In this document: positions 6,972 through 14,269 of the stretch, piece by piece
How positions within the stretch are numbered: position 1 is the first letter of the stretch
Layout of the letters: each line of letters opens with the position of its first letter
Source of the DNA: Prevotella sp.
Lineage (GTDB): Bacteria > Bacteroidota > Bacteroidia > Bacteroidales > Bacteroidaceae
Assembly (NCBI GenBank): GCA_021204605.1
Contig: JAJPZD010000015.1
Location: forward strand, 1 to 18,333
Direction: 5' to 3'
Length of the DNA stretch: 18,333 nucleotides
Made by a program: the position numbers and the translations under genes
The notes under the pieces: generated by a model
Seen by the model: the letters and a program-made list of their open reading frames with translations, nothing else
What the model was told of the DNA's origin: nothing
The model's database searches: none

Positions 6972-6999
6972 AAAAAAGCCCCGATACCACATCGGAGCC
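6972..6999 (-). terminator. Intrinsic terminator upstream of fucO
   Basis: On the minus strand, GGCTCCGAT, loop GTGGT and ATCGGGGCT (6999-6977) form a 9-bp stem with two G-U pairs, followed at once by a T run. No gene ends before it on this strand. It lies between a strong promoter (7113-7081) and the fucO -7 box, so it either ends a short RNA or attenuates a long fucO leader. Confidence 0.75.
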
Positions 7000-7075
7000 G
7001 TTTCATCATGTTTTTGAATGTCTTAGTTTGATAGAATTAAAGTAGCATTGTAATCTGAAAATCTTTTAAATTATC
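6972..7075 (-). ncRNA. Candidate small RNA or attenuated leader
   Basis: A consensus promoter at 7113-7081 and the terminator at 6999-6972 would delimit a transcript of about 100 nt on the minus strand. It holds no convincing gene: the only ATG near its end, at 7006, runs through the terminator hairpin. The transcript is AT-rich apart from the terminator stem. It matches no riboswitch or known RNA family that I can recognise. Start and end are inferred from the boxes, not measured. Confidence 0.45.
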
Positions 7076-7080
7076 GTTTG

Positions 7081-7113
7081 CAAAGATAGTGAAAAGATTT
7101 GACATAAATCAAA
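7081..7113 (-). promoter_or_regulatory. Bacteroidetes-type promoter in the fucO/fadD gap
   Basis: On the minus strand, -33 TTTG (7113-7110), a 21-nt spacer and -7 TATCTTTG (7088-7081) match the consensus. It points toward fucO, but an intrinsic terminator lies about 100 nt downstream. The 503-bp gap 6823-7325 otherwise holds AT-rich sequence, the fucO proximal -7 box and the rightward promoter at 7298; I see nothing further in 7114-7297. Confidence 0.65.
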
Positions 7114-7297
7114 AAAAGAAATATTTTTAAACAGAAATTAGTTTAAATTTCCACATTTTTCGTAAAAAGCGCGATAAAAGTCTGTTTTTAGTTTTTTTCT
7201 GTTGTCGATAAGCATAAAAGAGTTGCAAAAAACGTTATGATTATGTCATGGAAAGAAAAAAAAGAACTTCGTTAGAATTTTTCTCGTCAAATTAATG

Positions 7298-7311
7298 TAC
7301 CTTTGCGGAGG
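7298..7311 (+). promoter_or_regulatory. -7 box and GGAGG leader of the acyl-CoA synthetase gene
   Basis: TACCTTTG at 7298-7305 matches TAnnTTTG; no clear TTG box is seen at -33. GGAGG follows at 7307-7311, 14 nt before the ATG at 7326. The leader would be only about 10-15 nt, so this GGAGG may lie at or before the RNA start. Confidence 0.5.
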
Positions 7312-7325
7312 AAAAGGAAAAACTC

Positions 7326-9134
7326 ATGCAAACGAAGTGCCATCTTTCAGTTCTTGTTCATGAGCAGGCGAGGAAGTACGGTAGCCGGCGCGCACTTATT
7401 TATCAAGATTTCGGTGGAGATAAATGGCAGTCGGTTTCGTGGTTTGAGTTTTCCGAGAAAGTGAGGGAAGTGTCCAAAGCGCTGCTCACTTTGGGCGTTA
7501 AGGAGCAGGAGAATGTAGGGATATTCTCACAGAATTCGGTGCAATATCTTTACACCGACTTTGGGATTTACGGTGTGAGGGCAGTAAGCATACCGCTTTA
7601 TGCGACGAGTAGCGAGCAGCAGATATACCATATAATCGACGATGCGCAGGTGCGATTGTTGTTTGTGGGAGAGCAGGAGCAGTATGACAAGGCACGGCGT
7701 ATATTTCTGCATTGCCACTCGTTGGAGAAGATAGTGATATACGACAACAGGGTCAAAACGTCCTCGGATGACACATACAGTATTTTTTTCGATGAGTTTC
7801 TGAAAAAGGGAGCAGAAAGCACATGTCAAAACGAGTTAGAGGAGTTGTATGAGCATGCCAATGAAGATGACTTGTGCAATATCCTTTACACCAGTGGAAC
7901 GACGGGAGACAGTAAGGGAGTGATGATTACTTACGGTCAGTTTCATGCCGCTTTGGATGTGAACGACGAGGTGGTACATGTGAGTGAAGAAGACAGGATA
8001 GTGGATTTTCTGCCATTCACTCATATTCTTGAACGAGGTTGGATAACGCTATGTATCAGTGAGGGTTCGGAGATAGTGATAAACACCGATCCGAAAGAGA
8101 TACAACAGACGATGCGTGACACGCATCCTACGTGTATGAGTGCCGTGCCAAGATTTTGGGAGAAGCTCTATTCGAGTGTCATGGACAAGATAGAGCGTGC
8201 AGGGGAGTCTCGGAAGCACTTGTTTAGTGAGGCATTGGAGATTGGCCGGAAGCACAACATCGACTATCTCAGTCATGGAAAGCGTCCACCATTGTCGCTT
8301 CGCGTGAAATACAACTTGGTTGACAGGACACTGTTTGATTTTGTAAGAAGGGAGATAGGATTGGAGCATCCCAACATATTTCCTACGGCGGGAGCGACGA
8401 TATCACAGGATATACAGATATTCGTGCACTCCATAGGGATATGCATGATAGCAGGTTATGGACTGACGGAGAGTCTTGCCACGGTGTCTCTTACCCATAA
8501 AAACGAGCCGTTCACAGTAGGGTCTGTTGGTTTTCCAATACGTGGACTTGATGTGAAGATAGGCGATAATGAAGAGATATTGCTCAAGGGGCCTACCATT
8601 ACGAAAGGGTATTACAAGAGAGATGAGCTCAACAAGCAGAGTTTCGATGATGACGGTTATTTCCACACGGGAGATGCCGGGTATTTCTCCAATGGGGAGT
8701 TGTTTCTGAAAGAAAGGATAAAAGACCTCTTCAAGACATCCAACGGAAAGTATATCGCCCCCCAGATGATAGAGTCGCGACTGCTTGTGGATAAGTTCAT
8801 CGACCAGATAGCAGTGATAGCAGATGACAGGAAATTTGTTTCTGCGCTTATCGTGCCAGACTACCAGCTTTTGGAAGAGTACGCACGTGGCAATGGCATA
8901 TTGTTCTATAGCCGCAAGAGCTTGTGTGAGAGTCCCAGGATATATTCCATGATGTCGGACCGTATAAGTACTCTCCAGCAGCAGTTGGCAAGTTATGAGA
9001 AGATAAAACGCTTCACCTTGCTGCCGGAAAGTTTCACGATACAGAACGGGGAGCTTACAAATACACTAAAGGTAAGGCGCAGGGTGTTGTCAGAGAACTA
9101 TGCGGATGTGATTGATAAAATGTATAAAGAGTAA
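7326..9134 (+). CDS. Long-chain acyl-CoA synthetase (AMP-forming)
   Basis: Activates fatty acids to acyl-CoA through an acyl-adenylate, using ATP and CoA; it probably acts at the inner face of the membrane. The 602 residues match FadD/FAA-type ligases. ANL motifs in order: P-loop YTSGTTGDSKG (188-198), FLPFTHILER (228-237), GYGLTES (377-383), HTGD (447-450), KERIKDLFKTSNGKYIAP (462-479), and a C-terminal TNTLKVRRR with the lysine needed for adenylation. The long-chain assignment rests on the overall pattern; chain length cannot be read from sequence. The ATG at 7326 follows a GGAGG. It is divergent from fucO and 54 bp before prfB, with which it may be co-transcribed. Confidence 0.9.
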   Translation: MQTKCHLSVLVHEQARKYGSRRALIYQDFGGDKWQSVSWFEFSEKVREVSKALLTLGVKEQENVGIFSQNSVQYLYTDFGIYGVRAVSIPLYATSSEQQIYHIIDDAQVRLLFVGEQEQYDKARRIFLHCHSLEKIVIYDNRVKTSSDDTYSIFFDEFLKKGAESTCQNELEELYEHANEDDLCNILYTSGTTGDSKGVMITYGQFHAALDVNDEVVHVSEEDRIVDFLPFTHILERGWITLCISEGSEIVINTDPKEIQQTMRDTHPTCMSAVPRFWEKLYSSVMDKIERAGESRKHLFSEALEIGRKHNIDYLSHGKRPPLSLRVKYNLVDRTLFDFVRREIGLEHPNIFPTAGATISQDIQIFVHSIGICMIAGYGLTESLATVSLTHKNEPFTVGSVGFPIRGLDVKIGDNEEILLKGPTITKGYYKRDELNKQSFDDDGYFHTGDAGYFSNGELFLKERIKDLFKTSNGKYIAPQMIESRLLVDKFIDQIAVIADDRKFVSALIVPDYQLLEEYARGNGILFYSRKSLCESPRIYSMMSDRISTLQQQLASYEKIKRFTLLPESFTIQNGELTNTLKVRRRVLSENYADVIDKMYKE

Positions 9135-9188
9135 TGGTGATACATGGTTACTTTTCAGAGTTTCATGCATTAAAAATAAAAAAGGGCT

Positions 9189-10316
9189 ATGATAACGAGT
9201 GAACAAATGAAAGATGTGGTGCGGCGTGCGGATGCCTTGCACCGTTATCTCGATATAGACAAGAAGAAAGTGGAGTTTGAGGAGGAGCAGCTACGTACTC
9301 AGGCACCGGACTTCTGGGAGGATCCGAAACGTGCTCAGGAGCAGATGAAGAAGGTGAAGGATATCCAGAAGTGGCTTGATGGCTACAAGGATGTACGAAC
9401 CTGTGTTGAAGAGTTGCAGCTTGCATACGACTTTTTCCACGATGAGATGGTTTCTGAGGAAGAGGTTGACAACGACTATGTCAAGGCGTTGAAGGCGATA
9501 GAGGAACTTGAGTTGAAGAATATGCTCCGTCAGAAGGAAGATCCTATGGACTGTGTTTTGAAGATCAACAGTGGAGCTGGAGGGACGGAGAGTCAGGACT
9601 GGGCATCGATGCTTATGCGTATGTATATGCGTTGGGCAGAGGCAAAAGGTCATAAGGTTACGATAAGTGATATTCAGAACGGAGAGGAGGCAGGTATCAA
9701 GAGTGTCACTATGGAGATAGAGGGCGGTGAGTATGCCTACGGATATCTAAAGAGCGAGAATGGAGTGCACCGTCTTGTTCGTGTTTCCCCATACAATGCA
9801 CAGGGCAAGCGAATGACAAGTTTTGCCAGCGTGTTTGTATCTCCGTTGGTAGATGATACTATAGAGGTGTATGTTGACCCATCGAAAGTCAGTTGGGATT
9901 TGTTCCGTTCTGGTGGTGCTGGCGGTCAGAATGTCAACAAGGTAGAGACTGGAGTGCGTCTTCGCTACCAGTATGTTGACCCTGACACCGGTGAGGAGGA
10001 GGAGATTTTGATAGAGAACACGGAGAGTCGCAAACAGTTGGAGAACCGCAACAATGCCATGCGTTTGTTGAAGTCGCAGCTATACGACCGTGCCATGAAG
10101 AAACGCCTTGAGGCGCAGGCTAAGATTGAGGCTGGCAAGAAGAAGATAGAGTGGGGCAGTCAGATAAGGAGTTACGTGTTTGATGACCGTCGAGTGAAAG
10201 ACCACCGAACGAGCTATCAGACATCAGATGTTGAGGCAGTGATGAATGGCAAGATAGACGGTTTCATAAAGGCGTATCTCATGGAGTTTCCTGTGAATGA
10301 TGAAATTAAGAGTTAA
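9189..10316 (+). CDS. prfB: Peptide chain release factor 2, no programmed frameshift
   Basis: Ends translation at UGA and UAA stop codons on the ribosome. The 375 residues contain GGQ (245-247) in SGGAGGQNVNKVE, which triggers peptide release, and WASMLMRMYMRWAE and SDIQNGEEAGIKSVT, as in RF2. The stop-codon-reading tripeptide, SPF in E. coli, is SPY here (200-202). In many bacteria prfB needs a +1 frameshift at an internal UGA after about 25 codons; here the equivalent Leu21-Asp22 is CTC GAT (9249-9254), in frame, with no upstream AGGGGG. The gene is read straight through, so the usual autoregulation is absent. It ends in TAA. Confidence 0.96.
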   Translation: MITSEQMKDVVRRADALHRYLDIDKKKVEFEEEQLRTQAPDFWEDPKRAQEQMKKVKDIQKWLDGYKDVRTCVEELQLAYDFFHDEMVSEEEVDNDYVKALKAIEELELKNMLRQKEDPMDCVLKINSGAGGTESQDWASMLMRMYMRWAEAKGHKVTISDIQNGEEAGIKSVTMEIEGGEYAYGYLKSENGVHRLVRVSPYNAQGKRMTSFASVFVSPLVDDTIEVYVDPSKVSWDLFRSGGAGGQNVNKVETGVRLRYQYVDPDTGEEEEILIENTESRKQLENRNNAMRLLKSQLYDRAMKKRLEAQAKIEAGKKKIEWGSQIRSYVFDDRRVKDHRTSYQTSDVEAVMNGKIDGFIKAYLMEFPVNDEIKS

Positions 10317-10382
10317 AAATACATTGCGGTTAAGCATTAATAAAAATCAGAACAAATATATAAACCATAAATAAGAAAAGAT

Positions 10383-10520
10383 ATGAGTGAAAGAAGTAAG
10401 ATGCGCAAGGCTAAGCGCGAGGCGAAACAAGAACAGCAGGCAAAGCGTGTGGTTATGTGGATTATCGTAGCATTGGTGATTCTCGCATTGATACTTATTG
10501 GAGCAAATATGTTGAGTTGA
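10383..10520 (+). CDS. Small single-pass membrane protein (45 residues)
   Basis: A 45-residue ORF from the ATG at 10383 to the TGA at 10520. The first 22 residues are strongly basic and helical (MSERSKMRKAKREAKQEQQA then KR), followed by one hydrophobic segment VVMWIIVALVILALILIGA at 23-41. By the positive-inside rule the charged N-terminus should face the cytosol. It lies 66 bp after prfB and 6 bp before the CYTH gene, so it is very probably co-transcribed and perhaps coupled with the latter. I do not recognise a function. Confidence 0.75.
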   Translation: MSERSKMRKAKREAKQEQQAKRVVMWIIVALVILALILIGANMLS

Positions 10521-10526
10521 TGGCAG

Positions 10527-11033
10527 ATGAGTGGCATCGAGATAGAGCGCAAGTTTCTCGTACACAAGGCAGGCAAGTTGTATAAGACTGTGGCGTTTGC
10601 AAGATCCCATATATGTCAGGGCTACATCTGTGATGGGAAGCGTCCAACTGTGCGTGTGAGGATTCGCGATGATAAGGGTTTTATCACTATCAAGGGGAAG
10701 AGTGATAAGAAGGGATTGTCACGTTATGAGTTTGAGAAAGAGATTTCCCTTGAGGAGGCACGTCAACTGATGAAGTTGTGCATGCCAGAACTGATAGAGA
10801 AGACGCGCTACTTGGTAAGGAGTGGGGCGCATGTATTCGAGATAGATGAGTTTTATGGGAGCAATGCCGGTTTAGTGATGGCGGAAGTGGAATTGCGCTA
10901 CGAGGACGAGCCATACGAGAAGCCTGAATTTATCGGAGAAGAGGTGACTGGTGACAAGCGGTTCAACAATTCATCACTAAGGAAGAATCCATTTATTGTC
11001 TGGTGCGATACATTGCCACAAGAATACCGATAA
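10527..11033 (+). CDS. CYTH-domain (triphosphate tunnel metalloenzyme) protein
   Basis: 168 residues, starting at the ATG at 10527 so that the hallmark ExExK motif falls at residues 5-9 (EIERK). Other tunnel residues in order: Arg43 and Arg45 (TVRVRI), Lys56 (TIKG), Glu68 and Glu70 (YEFEKEI), Arg94 (KTRYL), Asp107 (FEIDEF), Glu120 and Glu122 (MAEVEL). The set is complete, so it should be active. Bacterial short CYTH proteins of this type hydrolyse inorganic triphosphate or related phosphoryl compounds with metal ions; a few are adenylate cyclases. The substrate is not readable from sequence. Its last 41 bp overlap the convergent VanZ-like gene. Confidence 0.9.
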   Translation: MSGIEIERKFLVHKAGKLYKTVAFARSHICQGYICDGKRPTVRVRIRDDKGFITIKGKSDKKGLSRYEFEKEISLEEARQLMKLCMPELIEKTRYLVRSGAHVFEIDEFYGSNAGLVMAEVELRYEDEPYEKPEFIGEEVTGDKRFNNSSLRKNPFIVWCDTLPQEYR

Positions 11034-11385
11034 AGGCAGCTAAAGTTGCTCCGGAGGCATTGGCAGCGAAGTCGAGCCAGTCGCCGCTTCTTCTGCCATT
11101 TGTGCAATACTCCTGAAGTATCTCTATAGCACCGCTCATGAGTATAGGAGCGAGCCATGCCCATACGAAGAGTTTTATCTTGTTGAGTCTGTCGTGTTTT
11201 TTGAGGTACTCGTACCATATCACAATTCCGGTGCCGGCATACATGGTGATATGAGTCCACTTGTCGATGAACTTCACGTTGTCGAGAGGGGTGTGCGGTG
11301 GTGTACAGAAACAGAGGATCCATATAACAACTACACAGAGACAGGATAAAGGGTATCTTTTTGCCACTTTGATAATATATTTCAT
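10993..11385 (-). CDS. VanZ-like family membrane protein
   Basis: 130 residues from the ATG at 11385 (MKYIIKVAKRYP). A longer reading from 11478 would start at the promoter boxes and is rejected. It has about four hydrophobic segments and the VanZ-like pattern: DNVKFIDKWTHITMYAGTG after the first helix, then SGAIEILQEYCTNGRRSGDW and LDFAANASGATLAAFIG near the C-terminus. Proteins of this family sit in the inner membrane; the name comes from VanZ of teicoplanin resistance, but most members have unknown roles and resistance should not be assumed. It converges on and overlaps the CYTH gene by 41 bp. Confidence 0.88.
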   Translation of the reverse strand: MKYIIKVAKRYPLSCLCVVVIWILCFCTPPHTPLDNVKFIDKWTHITMYAGTGIVIWYEYLKKHDRLNKIKLFVWAWLAPILMSGAIEILQEYCTNGRRSGDWLDFAANASGATLAAFIGILVAMYRTRQ

Positions 11386-11440
11386 TGTTTTCTTGCGTTT
11401 TTGTTGCGAAATAGAGTTTTTTCCAATCTTTAACCACGCT

Positions 11441-11475
11441 TTTGGTGCAAAAGTAGGATATTTTTTATATTTTTG
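11441..11475 (+). promoter_or_regulatory. Promoter of the NSS transporter pair
   Basis: TTTG (11441-11444), a 23-nt spacer and TATTTTTG (11468-11475) form a promoter whose boxes interlock with those of the opposite VanZ-like promoter. Predicted start is near 11482, about 19 nt before the ATG at 11501. The spacer is a little long. Confidence 0.55.
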
Positions 11476-11478
11476 CAA
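11448..11478 (-). promoter_or_regulatory. Promoter of the VanZ-like gene
   Basis: On the minus strand, TTG (11478-11476), a 20-nt spacer and TACTTTTG (11455-11448) fit the -33/-7 consensus. Transcription should start near 11441, giving a leader of about 56 nt. Confidence 0.65.
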
Positions 11479-11500
11479 CTGAATAAAGTAGAAAATCTCA

Positions 11501-12877
11501 ATGGCTCAGTCAGAGAGGGCAAATTTCGGAAGTAAACTTGGCATAATACTTGCTACCGCCGGTTCGGCTGTCGGTTTGGGGAACGTATGGAGATTTCCAT
11601 ATATGACGGGTCAGAATGGAGGAGCCACGTTTATCATAATCTATGTCTGTTGCATTCTGCTGCTCGGCATTCCATGTATGGTGAGTGAGTTTATAATAGG
11701 CAGACGTGGAGCTTCCAATATGGCAAGGGCATATTATAAACTGTCTAAGAGCAGGTGGTGGATGCTAGTAGGCTGTTTAGGAGTCCTTACAGGTTTTCTC
11801 ATTACGAGCTATTATGCGGTGGTGTCCGGCTGGTGTTTCCAGTATGTGTTTGCCTCGCTTACTAACAGTCTGCATGGAACACCAGATTTTTTCGCAAGTT
11901 ATTTTGATGCATTTGAGAAAGATCCGCTAATGCCAGTGTTGTGGGCTGTCCTCTTTCTTGTCCTTACACATTTCATCATAATTCGTGGAGTGCGTGGAGG
12001 CATTGAGAAGGCTGCGAAGATGTTCATGCCAACGCTTTTCATTCTTCTACTTGTGATTGTGGTATCATCATGTTTGTTACCTGGTGCGGAGAAAGGCATC
12101 GCCTTTCTTTTCAAACCAGATTTTTCCAACATCAACAGTGATATGTTTCTTGGAGCATTGGGGCAAGCATTTTATTCGTTAAGCATAGCCATGGGTTGTA
12201 TTTGTACATACGCCTCATATTTCAACAGGCGGATCAACCTTATGAAGTCAGCTGTGCACATCAGTGTCATCGACACTGTGGTGGCTATCCTTGCCGGTCT
12301 CATGATATTCCCTGCCGCATTTTCGGTGGGGATAAGTCCTGATTCTGGGGCTTCATTGGTGTTTATCACGCTGCCTAACGTATTCCACCATGCTTTTGCA
12401 AATATGCCTATTTTGGGATATATCGTGGCACTTGCTTTCTTTGCATTGCTCTCGTTGGCTGCCCTCACATCTCTTATATCACTCCATGAGGTCAGTACGG
12501 CTTTTGTCCACGAGGAATTGCACATAAGTCGTAAGAGAGCCGCTATTATAGTAACAATATCGTGTGCCGTTATCGGTACGCTATGTTCCCTTTCATTGGG
12601 TAAATGTGATTTTCTGACTATTTTAGGCAGGTCGATGTTTGATTTCTTCGATTTTTTCACGGGTCAGATAATGCTTCCTATTGTAGGCTTTTTCACATGT
12701 CTGCTTGTGGGCTGGTATCTTCCCCGCAAAATGGTACGCGACGAGTTTACCAACGATGACACTCTGCGTGGCAAGTTCTTTAATGTCTATATCTTCTGTA
12801 TCAGGTATATCTGTCCGATATGTATAATGTTGATATTTCTGTATCAGCTTGGATTTCTTAATTTCATAAATAGATAA
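11501..12877 (+). CDS. Sodium-dependent transporter, NSS (SLC6-type) family, copy 1
   Basis: 458 residues with about 11 membrane segments, the length of short bacterial NSS proteins such as MhsT rather than 12-helix LeuT. The TM1 signature GSAVGLGNVWRFPY is at 21-34, including the Na-site residues equivalent to LeuT Ala22 and Asn27. The unwound TM6 reads GQAFYSLSIAMG, where LeuT has GQIFFTLSLGFG. NSS proteins import amino acids or related amines with sodium across the inner membrane; the substrate here is unknown. The stop codon overlaps the next start (TAATG at 12875), so the second copy is translationally coupled. Confidence 0.93.
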   Translation: MAQSERANFGSKLGIILATAGSAVGLGNVWRFPYMTGQNGGATFIIIYVCCILLLGIPCMVSEFIIGRRGASNMARAYYKLSKSRWWMLVGCLGVLTGFLITSYYAVVSGWCFQYVFASLTNSLHGTPDFFASYFDAFEKDPLMPVLWAVLFLVLTHFIIIRGVRGGIEKAAKMFMPTLFILLLVIVVSSCLLPGAEKGIAFLFKPDFSNINSDMFLGALGQAFYSLSIAMGCICTYASYFNRRINLMKSAVHISVIDTVVAILAGLMIFPAAFSVGISPDSGASLVFITLPNVFHHAFANMPILGYIVALAFFALLSLAALTSLISLHEVSTAFVHEELHISRKRAAIIVTISCAVIGTLCSLSLGKCDFLTILGRSMFDFFDFFTGQIMLPIVGFFTCLLVGWYLPRKMVRDEFTNDDTLRGKFFNVYIFCIRYICPICIMLIFLYQLGFLNFINR

Positions 12878-14244
12878 TGTCAGTGCGGAGAGCAGATAGA
12901 ACAAATTTTGGAAGTCTCCTTGGCATAGTGCTTGCCACGGCGGGATCAGCCGTGGGTTTAGGCAACGTGTGGCGTTTTCCGTATATGACAGGTCAGGACG
13001 GTGGTGCTGCTTTCATCCTAATCTATCTCGCATGTGTGGTGTTTCTGGGTATTCCTGGTATGGTGGCAGAGTTTATAGTGGGGAGACATTCCGCCACCAA
13101 CGCTGCAAGGGCTTATAGGAAGTTAGCAGGTTGCACACCTTGGGTGATTACGGGCTATCTTGGAATAATCACCTCTACGTTGATATTGGGATTTTATTCC
13201 GTGATAGCCGGGTGGTGTCTGCAATATCTCTATGCCTCGGCGAGTGGGCAGTTGCAAGGCGACAAGGATTTCATAATGAGTTATTTTGCCGATTTCTCTG
13301 CAAATCCTATAAAGCCAGTATTGTGGGCGTTGGCATTCGTTTTAATAACTCATGTGATAGTAGCGCGAGGGATACGGCATGGAATAGAGAAGGCGTCAAA
13401 ACTGATGATGCCGGTGCTCTTCATACTACTTATTGTAATCGTGATAGCCTCGTGCTCACTGCCAGGAGCTTTCAATGGCATACAGTTTCTGTTCAAGCCC
13501 GACTTCACGAAGATAACATCCAACGTGTTCCTGGATGCTCTTGGACAAGCGTTTTTCTCGCTTAGTCTTGGTACGGCGTGCCTATGCACATACGCATCAT
13601 ATTTCAGTCGCAGGACCGACCTATGCGGGTCTGCCGTGCAGATAGCCCTTATAGACGTGGTTATAGCGGTACTTGCAGGTATGATGATATTTCCTGCAGC
13701 ATTCTCTGTCGGAGTGAATCCCGATTCAGGGCCGTCTCTCATTTTCATCACCTTGCCCAACGTGTTCCAACAGGCATTCTCTGGCATCCCATGTCTTGGA
13801 TACATCATTTCCATATTTTTTTATTTTCTGTTGGCACTTGCCGCCCTGACCTCCACCCTTTCCATGCATGAGATAGGCACGGCATTTTACCACGAGGAGT
13901 TGCATCTCACGCGAAAGAGAGGCGCATGGATAGAGACAGCATGCGCCTGCGTGATAGCCGTGTTATGCTCGCTGTCAGTGGGGGCAGTGGAGGGGATAGG
14001 TTTCTTCGGGAAGTCGTTGCTTGACTGTCTTGACTATCTCACCGCGCAGTTGCTCTTGCCTGTCGGCAGTTTTCTTACTTGTCTTTTGGTAGGCTGGTAT
14101 GTTCCTCGCCACATAGTGAGAAATGAGTTTACCAATGGAGGAAAGATACGAAATTCTACTTTTAAAGTGTTTCTGTTTGTAGTGAGATTTGTCTGTCCCA
14201 TAGCCATTGCAGCTATTTTCCTGCACCAGTTTGGCATGTTATAG
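12877..14244 (+). CDS. Sodium-dependent transporter, NSS (SLC6-type) family, copy 2
   Basis: 455 residues, clearly a paralogue of the preceding protein from end to end (NFGSLLGIVLATAGSAVGLG; FPAAFSVGVNPDSGPSLIFI). The TM1 signature GNVWRFPY is at 29-36. Its TM6 segment reads GQAFFSLSLGTA, different from copy 1 at the positions that line the LeuT substrate pocket, so the two may prefer different substrates. It starts at the ATG overlapping the TAA of copy 1. A membrane-anchored HhH gene follows after 25 bp. Bacterial NSS transporters act alone, so a heterodimer need not be assumed. Confidence 0.93.
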   Translation: MSVRRADRTNFGSLLGIVLATAGSAVGLGNVWRFPYMTGQDGGAAFILIYLACVVFLGIPGMVAEFIVGRHSATNAARAYRKLAGCTPWVITGYLGIITSTLILGFYSVIAGWCLQYLYASASGQLQGDKDFIMSYFADFSANPIKPVLWALAFVLITHVIVARGIRHGIEKASKLMMPVLFILLIVIVIASCSLPGAFNGIQFLFKPDFTKITSNVFLDALGQAFFSLSLGTACLCTYASYFSRRTDLCGSAVQIALIDVVIAVLAGMMIFPAAFSVGVNPDSGPSLIFITLPNVFQQAFSGIPCLGYIISIFFYFLLALAALTSTLSMHEIGTAFYHEELHLTRKRGAWIETACACVIAVLCSLSVGAVEGIGFFGKSLLDCLDYLTAQLLLPVGSFLTCLLVGWYVPRHIVRNEFTNGGKIRNSTFKVFLFVVRFVCPIAIAAIFLHQFGML

Positions 14245-14269
14245 TAGTTAATAAACTTGAAAATAAACT

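Noticed and set aside
6923..7006. 27-residue ORF on the minus strand (MKRLRCGIGAF...) crossing the hairpin upstream of fucO.
   Set aside because: It runs straight through the terminator stem and T-tract; its sequence is what the hairpin happens to encode.
10993..11385. Glycopeptide resistance by the VanZ-like gene.
   Set aside because: No other van genes are present and most VanZ-like family members are unrelated to resistance.
10898..11437. 179-residue minus-strand frame opposite the CYTH and VanZ-like genes.
   Set aside because: It overlaps the better VanZ-like frame on the same strand, is Cys/His/Arg-rich and shows no motif.
11386..11478. Longer N-terminus for the VanZ-like protein.
   Set aside because: It would begin within the -33 box and upstream of the predicted transcription start.
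12172..12660. 162-residue minus-strand frame inside the first transporter gene.
   Set aside because: Shadow of a strongly conserved membrane protein, with no promoter or motif.
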